IMG/VR virus record: IMGVR_UViG_3300027917_000108
Span: 1 to 34,338 of that record
Direction: 5' to 3' (one strand)
Source of the DNA: a virus
DNA: 34,338 nt
A program made the translations under genes and the position numbers. Below the pieces are notes generated by a model. It made no database searches and had not been told where the DNA came from. It worked only from the letters and a program-made list of their open reading frames with translations. This document shows, in pieces, positions 1-6,310 of the stretch (its first letter is position 1; each line of letters begins with the position of its first letter).

Positions 1-69
1 CGAGCCGCCCGCCTGCTGGCGGCATTCATCCGAAGGCTGGAAGCCGACACGGATTTCACGCCTCTGTAG
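1..69 (+). CDS. C-terminal end of a gene cut by the left edge
   Basis: Frame 1 is open from the first base to TAG at 67-69 and encodes 22 residues: a basic, alanine/leucine-rich probable helix, then ADTDFTPL. All five leucine codons... are CTG, whereas the rest of the window strongly prefers CTC. The only other segment with this CTG style is the last roughly 110 bases of the window. That segment ends exactly on a codon boundary in a frame that would read on into this one. I infer that both are parts of one gene broken by linearising a circular genome. Nothing after the stop resembles the rest of a DUF6165 protein in any frame I checked by eye. It could equally be the tail of an unrelated gene. 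Confidence 0.5.
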   Translation, partial: RAARLLAAFIRRLEADTDFTPL

Positions 70-71
70 GG

Positions 72-149
72 GTGGAGGGGAAGTGGGGGAAGTCCGAGCC
101 GAAGACGCTGATGGAAGTTTTCGCGGACGAGGAGAAAAAGAAGACGTGA
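72..149 (+). CDS. possible 25-residue ORF upstream of the resolvase gene
   Basis: A GTG-started frame runs from 72 to TGA at 147-149, just two bases before the resolvase ATG. It encodes a short lysine/glutamate-rich peptide ending in ADEEKKKT. The same frame is also open upstream to the window edge, so the GTG start is only a guess. I do not recognise it. It may be a leader peptide, a translationally coupled mini-gene or chance. Its GAGGAG stretch at about 129-134 may really be the ribosome-binding site of the next gene. Confidence 0.2.
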   Translation: MEGKWGKSEPKTLMEVFADEEKKKT

Positions 150-151
150 AG

Positions 152-688
152 ATGATCGACGAAAAACGCGGGAAGCGCGGACGCGGAAAGGACTTCGAGA
201 GTGAGATCCTCGAAGTCGCGATGGCGGAAGGCCGGAATCGGATGCTTCTCCGGAAGCTCGATCCTCCGACGAGGACGATCGTGAAGGGAGGGAGACCGAT
301 CACGATCCAACTCGACGGGGACTTTCTCGACTTCCTCGGGAGCGTTATCGTCTTGGATCGGGACAGTGTCTTTCGTTATCCGGTTATGATTGAGGCAAAG
401 GCCACGAAGAAGCCTCGCCTCGAGCTCGGGGACCGCGGGTTGAAGAAAGCTCAATCGGACGCGATCTTCCTCTGGCACTCGGCCGGATACGTGACCGGCG
501 TCCTCGTAAAGCTCGAGGGAGATCCTCCCCGCTACTTCTTCGCGTCCTGTAGCCTCGTGACCGCGTTCGTCGCGGCCGGAGCGAAGTCGATCCCTCTCGA
601 TCGGATGGACGAGCTACAGAGGCACCGGGAAGCCCGGGGACCGGACTTCTTTCCGCGGCTCGTCCGGTCCGCGGCCGACTGGGGTTGA
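152..688 (+). CDS. RecU-like Holliday-junction resolvase / PD-(D/E)xK nuclease
   Basis: The 178-residue protein has the layout of RecU-type resolvases. There is an N-terminal GKDFE segment (residues 12-16), a basic stretch with K-x-D-P-P near 35-39, DFLG at 60-63, and the nuclease core E-A-K at 81-83 after a beta strand. A helix with glutamine near 99-104 and a hydrophobic strand (GVLVKL) follow. D60, E81 and K83 are the likely metal and catalytic residues of a PD-(D/E)xK fold. RecU enzymes cleave four-way junctions, and phage versions resolve branched DNA before packaging. I chose ATG 152 because the family homology begins there and GAGGAG lies upstream. An in-frame upstream start at 83 would add 23 residues with no resemblance. 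Other PD-(D/E)xK nucleases remain possible. Confidence 0.7.
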   Translation: MIDEKRGKRGRGKDFESEILEVAMAEGRNRMLLRKLDPPTRTIVKGGRPITIQLDGDFLDFLGSVIVLDRDSVFRYPVMIEAKATKKPRLELGDRGLKKAQSDAIFLWHSAGYVTGVLVKLEGDPPRYFFASCSLVTAFVAAGAKSIPLDRMDELQRHREARGPDFFPRLVRSAADWG

Positions 689-706
689 GATTCTGCTCGA
701 AATCTC

Positions 707-777
707 TGGCAGTTGGTCCGGGACCGGCTTATGCGTGGGCTGACGGTAAAACTTAAGCTCGGAACGAAAGAAAGAAC
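707..777 (+). promoter_or_regulatory. promoter/leader element copy A
   Basis: This is the most diverged of four related elements. TGGCAG (707-712) is followed by 17 bases, TATGCG (730-735), 6 bases, then GACGGTAAAA (742-751) and the leader AACGAAAGAAAGAAC just before ATG 778. The spacing is identical to copies B to D, which supports homology even though both hexamers are degenerate. The spacer holds a short dyad, GGTCC-G-GGACC. A weak inverted repeat (GAGATT/AATCTC) lies just upstream, after the resolvase stop. I infer a sigma70-type promoter for the zinc-ribbon gene. No T-tract terminator was seen before it. Confidence 0.45.
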
Positions 778-1125
778 ATGACGACGATCAACATCTCTCA
801 AGACGGAAAACCGCTCGCCTGCGGTCGAATCTCCCCGAAGAACGCGCTCCCCGAAGTCTGGACTCCGACGACCGGATGGAGAGTGGTTCGGGAGGAGTTC
901 TTCAAAACCTTCGTCTCCCTCGCGCAGAAGGCGAAGAACGCGAAAGTCTCTTGGACGAATTGCCCCTGGTGCGGGACGGCCGAAGGCTCCTCGAGCTCCC
1001 ACGGGATTTGCCTCGCCTGCCACGCCGACGTCCTCCGCGCGGCCGGGATCTCTCCGGAGACTCCGTCGACGTTCAACGACTCGTGGAAGCCGACGGCCGT
1101 CGAGCCCGTCGCGGCGAGGAACTGA
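778..1125 (+). CDS. small zinc-ribbon protein
   Basis: The 115-residue product has no family I can name. Residues about 62-81 contain CPWCG, then a short serine-rich loop with SHGICLAC, giving a Cx2C...Cx2C zinc-ribbon pattern in which the histidine could also be a ligand. The N-terminal 55 residues look like a small mixed alpha/beta domain (TTGWRVVREEF). The C-terminus is disordered-looking. Such single-ribbon proteins are common in phage early regions and often bind nucleic acid or the host polymerase, but nothing here shows which. It follows promoter element A and ends 10 bases before copy B begins. Confidence 0.75.
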   Translation: MTTINISQDGKPLACGRISPKNALPEVWTPTTGWRVVREEFFKTFVSLAQKAKNAKVSWTNCPWCGTAEGSSSSHGICLACHADVLRAAGISPETPSTFNDSWKPTAVEPVAARN

Positions 1126-1135
1126 GAAAATCTTT

Positions 1136-1229
1136 CTCCGAAGCGAAAATTCCCCTGGACTGTTCCGGGGGATTTTCGTATTGTCCGGATGACGGTAGAA
1201 ATAAGAACGAACGAACGAAAGAACGAACC
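1136..1229 (+). promoter_or_regulatory. promoter/leader element copy B with dyad around the -35
   Basis: TGGACT (1156-1161), 17 bases, TATTGT (1179-1184), 6 bases and GACGGTAGAA (1191-1200) are followed by an ACGA-repeat leader up to ATG 1230. An inverted repeat brackets the -35-like hexamer: the left arm is 1144-1155, the right arm is 1167-1178 and the loop is 11 nt. The right arm abuts the -10-like hexamer. As RNA from the upstream gene the dyad would form a 12-bp hairpin with one wobble, but no T-tract follows, so a classical terminator is unlikely. The first part, CTCCGAAGCGAAAATTCC, is shared almost exactly with copy C. Confidence 0.65.
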
Positions 1230-1430
1230 ATGCAGACTCCTCGAGTAAACGATCTCCCGGCCGAAACAGTCGTCGACGTCCGGCTCGCCCACACTCTCGA
1301 ATCCTTCACCCTCACCGCTCGCGATATCGAAGAGGCGGGATTCGGGGCTCTCCGGCTCCACCTCAACGTCCCGGTCGTTATCGTCGACCTTCGGACCTTC
1401 AACGCTCTCGACGAACACGACGCGCAGTAA
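1230..1430 (+). CDS. small protein of unknown function (66 aa)
   Basis: ATG 1230 follows the promoter B leader (CGAAAGAACGAACC). The protein is acidic and probably folded: residues about 15-40 read as an amphipathic helix (RDIEEAGF), followed by a hydrophobic strand with VPVVIVDL. I do not recognise the family. The gene sits between a promoter element and the MoxR-type ATPase gene, 29 bases upstream of it, and is probably co-transcribed with it. A larger ORF containing this one begins at 876, but its upstream part lies antiparallel to or over the zinc-ribbon gene and has no start signal, so I use the internal ATG. Confidence 0.6.
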   Translation: MQTPRVNDLPAETVVDVRLAHTLESFTLTARDIEEAGFGALRLHLNVPVVIVDLRTFNALDEHDAQ

Positions 1431-1459
1431 CCTCGAACCTCCGAACGAAAGAAAGAACG

Positions 1460-2479
1460 ATGAAGAAAGTAACCACCTCCCAAGCCGCGCGAGCGGTTGT
1501 CCTCTCGATCAAAGCGAACATCCCCGTGGCCGTCTGGTCCGAGCCTGGAGCGGGTAAATCCTCGATCATGGCGCAGATCGCGAAGAAGCTCGGATGGCGA
1601 TTGTGGGACGTCCGGCTCTCCGACAAGGAGCCGTCGGACTTCGCGCTCCCGTTCCCGAAGGACGGACGCCTGACGTATCTCATGTCCGATCTTCTCCCGT
1701 TCGACACGGACGAGCCCGGGATCCTCTTCCTCGACGAGTTCGACCGCGCGTCGATGGCCGTCCAGAACATGGCTCTTCAACTAATCCTCGACCGGAGCGT
1801 CTTCGGCCGGAAGCTCGGGAAGAATATCCGGGTGGTTCTCGCCGGGAACCAAGCCTCCGACATCGGGACGAACCAGCTCTCCGAAGCGGCCGCGACTCGG
1901 ATGGTTCACCTTTACCTCGACACGACGTCCGACGGAGCTCTCGAGTCCTGGGCGAAGTGGGCGGAGGACGAGGAAGTCTCTCCGGCTCTCCTCTCGTTCG
2001 CGCGGTTCCGGAAGGATATCTGGGCGGGTGAGGAGCGGACGGATCTCGTCGAATACGCGAAAGCGACCAAGCGGACTTGGGTCATGGCGGACGAGCTTTA
2101 CCGGCTCTCGAAGACGGTGAACTTCGACGTCGACGATATCCTGGGCCCAATCGTCGAGGGGTGCGTCGGATCCGCGGCCGCTGCCGAGTTCCTCGGGTGG
2201 ATCCGGCTTTCGGAGCAGGCTCCCTCGCCGGAGGAGATCCGGAAGGATCCCGCGAAGGCTCCGCTCCCGAGCTCCCCGGACGTCACTTACGCGCTCTCCG
2301 AGCTCCTCGTCCGCGAAGCGAACACGGACGGATCCGCGCTCGGACCGTTCCTCACCTACGCGAACCGCTGGGGCGAAGAGCAAAAAGCCTACTTCTTCCG
2401 ACGCGTCGCGAAGCTCTTCCCGGCCGTCCAGTCGACCGCGATCTTCCAGAAGTGGGAGAAGGCGAGACTCGCCCCATAA
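1460..2479 (+). CDS. MoxR-type AAA+ ATPase
   Basis: This 339-residue protein is a single AAA+ module. The Walker A is SEPGAGKSS at 27-35 (K33 and S34 bind phosphate). The Walker B is ILFLDEF, with D92 and E93, followed by DRA as in MoxR/dynein-related ATPases. The sensor-1 segment is VLAGNQ, with N130, then an arginine-containing turn near A-A-T-R-M. The C-terminal helical part spans about 190-339. MoxR ATPases act as chaperones or remodelers together with VWA-domain partners. A VWA protein gene (4052) and a DUF3150-like gene (2828) follow here, an arrangement I know from other phages and mobile elements. ATG 1460 is preceded by CGAACGAAAGAAAGAACG. The target of this complex cannot be seen in the sequence. 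Confidence 0.85.
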   Translation: MKKVTTSQAARAVVLSIKANIPVAVWSEPGAGKSSIMAQIAKKLGWRLWDVRLSDKEPSDFALPFPKDGRLTYLMSDLLPFDTDEPGILFLDEFDRASMAVQNMALQLILDRSVFGRKLGKNIRVVLAGNQASDIGTNQLSEAAATRMVHLYLDTTSDGALESWAKWAEDEEVSPALLSFARFRKDIWAGEERTDLVEYAKATKRTWVMADELYRLSKTVNFDVDDILGPIVEGCVGSAAAAEFLGWIRLSEQAPSPEEIRKDPAKAPLPSSPDVTYALSELLVREANTDGSALGPFLTYANRWGEEQKAYFFRRVAKLFPAVQSTAIFQKWEKARLAP

Positions 2480-2486
2480 AAAACTG

Positions 2487-2580
2487 CTCCGAAGCGAAAA
2501 TTCCCTCTGGACTGTCCGGAGGGAATTTCGTATGGTGCCCACGACGGTAGAACGAACGAACGACGAACGAAAGAAAGACG
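2487..2580 (+). promoter_or_regulatory. promoter/leader element copy C with dyad around the -35
   Basis: TGGACT (2508-2513), 17 bases, TATGGT (2531-2536), 6 bases and GACGGTAGAA (2543-2552) are followed by an ACGA/GAAA leader to ATG 2581. The arms of the inverted repeat (2495-2507 and 2519-2530) differ in sequence from copy B, yet they still pair. A C-to-T change in the left arm is matched by G-to-A in the right, with one bulged A. The 11-nt loop again begins exactly at the TGGACT hexamer. Retained pairing with changed bases argues that the dyad itself is under selection. Confidence 0.65.
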
Positions 2581-2799
2581 ATGAAAGCCACCTCGACGAA
2601 CACCTTCCGCGCGGACGAAGCCGGACGCCGTTTCCTGGCGGACGCGAGCGAGATCGGGATCCGCGTCGGATCTCTCCCCGACTACATCCCCACGGATCTC
2701 GGCAACGGCCGGGACTTCGAGATCCTCGCGATCGACGAAGACGTCCTGAGCTACCAGCAGCCCGGGACCGGACTCTCCCTTAACGTTCTGAACGACTAA
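2581..2799 (+). CDS. small acidic protein of unknown function (72 aa)
   Basis: ATG 2581 follows the CGAAAGAAAGACG leader of promoter C. The product is acidic and soluble, with an N-terminal basic-acidic helix (EAGRRFLADASEIG) and a C-terminal beta-rich segment (FEILAIDEDV). There are no cysteines, no signal peptide and no membrane segment. I do not recognise it. It stands 28 bases before the DUF3150-like gene and shares its transcription unit. Codon use is typical of the window. Confidence 0.6.
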   Translation: MKATSTNTFRADEAGRRFLADASEIGIRVGSLPDYIPTDLGNGRDFEILAIDEDVLSYQQPGTGLSLNVLND

Positions 2800-2827
2800 A
2801 CCGAAACCTCCCTCCGAAAGAAAGACC

Positions 2828-3727
2828 ATGAAGAAAGAAACCTCCCCGACGGCCGCGAAAGCGGATATCTCCTCGAACTCGATCCTCGTGAAGCTCTCGA
2901 TCCCGACTTACAAGGGGCAATCGAACTGGCGGGAAGGAGCCGAAGAGCTCGCCACCGCGCACGAAGCCGACTCCGAGAGCGTCTCGACCACGCTCAAGGC
3001 TCTGAAGCCCGAAACCCGTCGCAGGGTGATGGGGATCCGCGCGAAGGCTCGGACGGTTTGGCAGAACGCGACGCTCCCCTGGCTCGACGACGGTTCCCGG
3101 CTCTGCCCCATCGCGAACTATCGCCGGTTGCGCGACGAGCTCGAGAAGCTCAAGGCGGAGTTCGAGGACGCGGTCTCCGAGCTCGTCCGGAATTACGACG
3201 AGATCCGGAAGGACGCGGAGACTCGCCTGAACGGGCTCTTTGCGAAAGTCGGCTTCCCGTCGAAGGAGTCCTTCGCGTCGCGGTTCTCGTTCAACGTCGG
3301 GATCGGGGTGATCGCCACCGGGAGCGACGTCCGAGTCCGGACTCTGACGGCGGACGCGGTCGAGGAGATCCGGAAGGAAGTCGACCGGACGAATCGGGAG
3401 CAGATCGCCGAATCCCAGCGGGACGCGCTCCGTCGCGTCGCGGAGAAGGTCACGCACCTCGTCAACAAGATGCTCGAGGAGCCGGAGAAGGGGAAGGATT
3501 CGCCCCACTTCAAGAACTCGATCGTCTCGAACGTCGTCGAAGTCGCGGCCGAAATGCGGAGCTTCAACGTCCTCGAGAGCGCGGAGTTCGACAAGTTCCT
3601 CGCGCGGATCGAGCGCGTCGCGGGACGGATTGATCCGGACGCCTGCCGGGAGAAGAAGGACGCGCGGAAAGCCGCGGCGACGACCGGCAAGGCGATCTTG
3701 AAGGAGATCGACAATTTCTCGTTCTGA
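2828..3727 (+). CDS. DUF3150-like protein, partner of the MoxR/VWA pair
   Basis: This 299-residue soluble protein is mostly helical. After a disordered start, residues about 19-30 contain LVKLSIPTYKG, like the LSI-x-x-W/Y-x-G opening of DUF3150 proteins. A region of repeated arginine/alanine helices follows, then W..ATLPWLDDG (about 77-90) and a long coiled-coil-like segment (about 97-140: RDELEKLKAEFEDAV). The middle (150-190) is mixed, and the C-terminal helices are basic. DUF3150 genes commonly neighbour MoxR ATPase and VWA/metallopeptidase genes in phages, and this gene lies between exactly those. I infer a shared complex. The assignment rests on layout and the N-terminal motif only. The leader is CCGAAAGAAAGACC before ATG. 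Confidence 0.55.
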   Translation: MKKETSPTAAKADISSNSILVKLSIPTYKGQSNWREGAEELATAHEADSESVSTTLKALKPETRRRVMGIRAKARTVWQNATLPWLDDGSRLCPIANYRRLRDELEKLKAEFEDAVSELVRNYDEIRKDAETRLNGLFAKVGFPSKESFASRFSFNVGIGVIATGSDVRVRTLTADAVEEIRKEVDRTNREQIAESQRDALRRVAEKVTHLVNKMLEEPEKGKDSPHFKNSIVSNVVEVAAEMRSFNVLESAEFDKFLARIERVAGRIDPDACREKKDARKAAATTGKAILKEIDNFSF

Positions 3728-3750
3728 TCGTTCGGGACGAGCCGTCACGA

Positions 3751-3788
3751 TCCCCGGAGGGAATTTTCTCTCCGGGGAAAGTTTTTTC
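3751..3788 (+). terminator. Rho-independent terminator after the DUF3150-like gene
   Basis: The left arm TCCCCGGAG (3751-3759) pairs with CTCCGGGGA (3770-3778), extended inward by a G.T wobble, G-C and A-T, to leave a four-base loop. AAG and a run of six T follow (3782-3787). This is a strong intrinsic terminator. Its T-run abuts the -35-like hexamer of promoter copy D, so one transcription unit ends where the next begins. Confidence 0.8.
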
Positions 3789-3858
3789 TGGACTGTTCCC
3801 GGGGACTTCGATATCTTGAGCCCGACGGTAGAAAGAACGAACGAACGAAAGAGCGAAA
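3789..3858 (+). promoter_or_regulatory. promoter/leader element copy D
   Basis: TGGACT (3789-3794), 17 bases, TATCTT (3812-3817), 6 bases and GACGGTAGAA (3824-3833) are followed by an ACGA-repeat leader reaching ATG 3859. Unlike B and C, the bracketing dyad is absent and an intrinsic terminator takes the upstream position. The spacing between hexamers and to the GACGGTA block is identical to the other copies. It probably drives the 3859-6838 gene cluster. Confidence 0.6.
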
Positions 3859-4041
3859 ATGAAAATCCAAGATCTCCAAAACCTCCTCGTCGAAGCGGTC
3901 CTCGATCACGACTCCTCGATCCGCGAATCCTACGGTCTCGAAGACAACGAGGGACCGATCCGCAGCCTCGTCCGCGAGAGCGACGACACCTTCACGGTCA
4001 AGGACGACGAGGGGAACACCTACCGAATCGCGATCCTCTAA
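3859..4041 (+). CDS. small acidic protein of unknown function (60 aa)
   Basis: The first gene after promoter D encodes a very acidic 60-residue protein: an N-terminal helix (LQNLLVEAVLDHD), an acidic middle, and a C-terminal beta hairpin (DTFTVKDDEGNTYRIAIL). The start is preceded by CGAAAGAGCGAAA. I do not recognise the family. It ends 10 bases before the metallopeptidase/VWA gene, whose AAGGAG ribosome site overlaps this gene's stop, so the two are probably translationally linked. Confidence 0.65.
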   Translation: MKIQDLQNLLVEAVLDHDSSIRESYGLEDNEGPIRSLVRESDDTFTVKDDEGNTYRIAIL

Positions 4042-4051
4042 GGAGCCCGGG

Positions 4052-5446
4052 ATGACCACGAAAGCCGAAACCAAGATCCGACGGGCTCTCGATCGCACGA
4101 TCGACGAGTTCCCTTTCTTCGCCGCGCTCGCCGCTCGTTGGACGATCCGGGAAGCCCGGAAGGGAGAGCCGGTCGAAACCTTCGCGACGAACGGTCCGGA
4201 GCTCGTCTTCTCCCGCGCGTTCGCGGACGAGCTCACGAACGAGGAAGTCGCCTGGGTGATCCTCCACGAGCTCGGACACCTTTTCCTCGGACACCATGTC
4301 CGGCTCGCCGATATCGACGCGGATCCGAAGACGAAGAACGTCGGAGCGGATCTCGCGCTCAACTCAATTATCCGCGGCCGCACGCCGGAACGGATGCTTC
4401 GCTTCGCCTGCTTCCCGGGACGCGGGACGTTCGAGGGGATGCCGGACGGCAAGGACATGGAGTTTTACGTCTCGGCTCTCCGACGGAACGAGGGGCAGGA
4501 CGAGCGGGACGGGGGCGAGGACGAGCCGGAGCAGGGGGGATCGGACGAGGAGACCGGCGAGACCGGAAAAGCCGCTCAGAACGAATCCTCGAGCGATTCC
4601 GCCTCCGAGAATAGCGAATCCGCCTCCGAAGGGAGCGAAAGCCAAGCCGAATCGAGCGAAAGCGGCTCCGAAGGGAGCGAAAGCGGCTCGGAAGGCTCCG
4701 GAACGCCTGCGAAGTCGCTCGACGAGCTCGGAACCGGAGAGATCGGGGAAGTCCTTCCCGCTCCCGAACCGGCCGAAGGCGAGAAGAGCGAGGAGCAACG
4801 GTGGACGGAAGCCGTCGCGGACGGAGTCAACGCCGCTCGCGCGGCCGGACGGCTCCCCGGGTGGATCTCCGAAGCGGCCGGGAAGATCCTCTCCTCGAAG
4901 CGGACGATCTCGTGGAAGGAGCTCCTTCGCCGGTTCATGCAGGACGTCTCGAAGAACCAGCTCACCTTCGCGCGGCCGAACCGTCGGAGCGCGTGGCGAT
5001 CGGACGTCGTCCTTCCCTCTCGCTTCTCCCGGGACTCCGGGAAGGGAGCGATCCTCGTCGACACCTCCGGGAGCATGAGCCTCGAGGGGATGAACATCGC
5101 GATCGAAGAGATCGAGAAGATCCTCTCGACCTTCGCGGACGCGAAAGTGACGCTCTTCCAAGCGGATACGAGGATGATCGACGAAGCCGAGCGGACCTTC
5201 TCGAAGACGGACTTCCCGATCCGGATCCCGGTCGAGTGGCGCGGACGAGGCGGGACGGACATGAATCCTCCTCTCCGGAAGATCGCGCTCCGTCGCTCCG
5301 AGTTCTCCTGGCTCGTCGTCCTGACGGACGGTTACTGGGACATGGCGGGAGCGGTCGACGCGGGGATCCCGACGCTTTACGTCATCACTCCGAACGGTTC
5401 AACCTCCTCGAAGCCTCGCTTCGGAAAACTCCTCCCGATCGAATGA
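4052..5446 (+). CDS. metallopeptidase-like / VWA-domain protein (DUF2201-like)
   Basis: This 464-residue two-domain protein has an N-terminal zincin-like domain with HELGH at 72-76 (H72, E73, H76) and more histidines at 80-81. This matches the putative metallopeptidase domain that precedes VWA-like domains in the DUF2201 family. An acidic, serine/glutamate-rich low-complexity linker follows (about 145-235). The C-terminal VWA-like domain has a complete MIDAS: DTSGS at 337-341, T402 in GRGGTDMNP, and D426 in VVLTDGYW. It is the expected partner of the MoxR ATPase at 1460. AAGGAG lies 7 bases before ATG. Its stop overlaps the next start (ATGA). Whether the first domain cleaves anything is unknown. 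Confidence 0.8.
   Translation: MTTKAETKIRRALDRTIDEFPFFAALAARWTIREARKGEPVETFATNGPELVFSRAFADELTNEEVAWVILHELGHLFLGHHVRLADIDADPKTKNVGADLALNSIIRGRTPERMLRFACFPGRGTFEGMPDGKDMEFYVSALRRNEGQDERDGGEDEPEQGGSDEETGETGKAAQNESSSDSASENSESASEGSESQAESSESGSEGSESGSEGSGTPAKSLDELGTGEIGEVLPAPEPAEGEKSEEQRWTEAVADGVNAARAAGRLPGWISEAAGKILSSKRTISWKELLRRFMQDVSKNQLTFARPNRRSAWRSDVVLPSRFSRDSGKGAILVDTSGSMSLEGMNIAIEEIEKILSTFADAKVTLFQADTRMIDEAERTFSKTDFPIRIPVEWRGRGGTDMNPPLRKIALRRSEFSWLVVLTDGYWDMAGAVDAGIPTLYVITPNGSTSSKPRFGKLLPIE
4600..4715 (+). repeat. degenerate in-frame repeat in the VWA protein linker
   Basis: Units of the type GGCTCCGAAGGGAGCGAAAGC recur imperfectly, encoding the serine/glutamate/glycine repeat SEGSES. They form a flexible acidic linker between the zincin-like and VWA domains. 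Such repeats change length easily by slippage. Confidence 0.6.
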
Positions 5447-5799
5447 AAACCCGAAAATCCTTCCCGCAAGTCGCGAAGACCGAGATCGCTCGGAACTTCG
5501 CGCACGAATACCTCGACCGTCGCGACGAGCGATGGGCCGAGCTCGAATCCGACAACGCTCCGTTCTGGTGGGGGCTCCACGAGCTCTTCCTCCTCGATCA
5601 GGCGATCCGACTCGTCTTCACGGGGGAATTCTACCACGAGCGGCTCGCGACGCGCGTGAGGGAGAACCTCGAGCGGTGTATCGCCTACGTGCCCGGGTGT
5701 CTCCACGAGGACGTCCCGGGAGCGGTCCGCCTCGCGAAGCTCCTCCTCGCGAAGATCCGAAACATCCAGAAAAACGCCGAACGAAAGAACCGAAAATGA
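5443..5799 (+). CDS. protein of unknown function (118 aa)
   Basis: ATG 5443 overlaps the stop of the VWA gene (ATGA), indicating translational coupling. The product is helical with an aromatic-rich patch (NAPFWWGLHELFLLDQ) at about 44-60, a YHERLA segment and a lysine/arginine-rich C-terminus. There is no membrane segment or signal peptide. I recognise no family. It opens a run of five small genes whose coupled starts suggest one operon extending to 6838. Confidence 0.7.
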   Translation: MKTRKSFPQVAKTEIARNFAHEYLDRRDERWAELESDNAPFWWGLHELFLLDQAIRLVFTGEFYHERLATRVRENLERCIAYVPGCLHEDVPGAVRLAKLLLAKIRNIQKNAERKNRK

Positions 5800-5972
5800 C
5801 CGAAGCCCAAATCCTTATTCGAGCATCCCACACGCTCGAGAACGCTCGAGACCGGATCCTTCGCCAGAAGTGGCGGGACCGGGAGACTCGCGAACAAGCG
5901 ACGATCCACCTCGAGGACGCACGCCGGAGCCTCGAACGCGCGATCGAATATCTCTCGGAGGACGTGTCGTGA
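5796..5972 (+). CDS. small helical protein of unknown function (58 aa)
   Basis: ATG 5796 overlaps the previous stop (ATGA), and CGAAAGAACCGAAA precedes it. The protein is almost entirely charged helix, with heptad-like spacing (ASHTLENARDRILRQ, then HLEDARRSLERAIEYL), so a small helical hairpin or coiled coil is likely. I do not recognise a family. The upstream-extended frame is a shadow of the 5443 gene. Confidence 0.65.
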   Translation: MTEAQILIRASHTLENARDRILRQKWRDRETREQATIHLEDARRSLERAIEYLSEDVS

Positions 5973-6310
5973 AGACGATCGGAGTCCTCCGAACCTCGAA
6001 GTCCGGAAACCTCAAGGTGTCCGGGGAAGTCGTCCGCGTCACGAAAGAGCAACTTGGACCGGGATTCGGTCCGGATCGGGAGCGTCGGCTCGTCGTCCGG
6101 CTCGAGAACGGGGACGTCCTCCGGCTCCGGCCGCTCGGGTGCCGGAAAGGCGAAGTGGTCCTCTCCCTCCGGGGTGTCTATCGTTGGGCCCTGCTCCAAG
6201 AGGCGAACCGTCGGAACCTCGAGAAAGCCCGAAGCCGGAAAGCGCGGAAGTCGGAGCTCCGCACCCGTCGCGCGATCACCCGAGCCGAGAAGCGGCTCTT
6301 CCCGAAATGA
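5969..6310 (+). CDS. basic protein of unknown function (113 aa)
   Basis: The start is GTG 5969, overlapping the previous stop (GTGA). The first 80 residues look like a small beta barrel (LRTSKSGNLKVSGEVV, RRLVVRLENGDVLRLRPLG). The last 35 are a strongly basic helix (EKARSRKARKSELRTRRAITR), suggesting nucleic-acid binding. This is inference from composition only. The stop overlaps the next ATG by four bases. Confidence 0.65.
   Translation: MKTIGVLRTSKSGNLKVSGEVVRVTKEQLGPGFGPDRERRLVVRLENGDVLRLRPLGCRKGEVVLSLRGVYRWALLQEANRRNLEKARSRKARKSELRTRRAITRAEKRLFPK

Noticed and set aside
1144-1178. Inverted repeat B as a Rho-independent terminator
   Set aside because: The stem is good but there is no T-run after it. 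The following bases are the -10-like hexamer, so a promoter-associated dyad is more likely.
4600-4715. Repeats in the VWA gene as a CRISPR-like or regulatory array
   Set aside because: The units are in frame, contiguous and encode a serine/glutamate linker, with no spacers between them.
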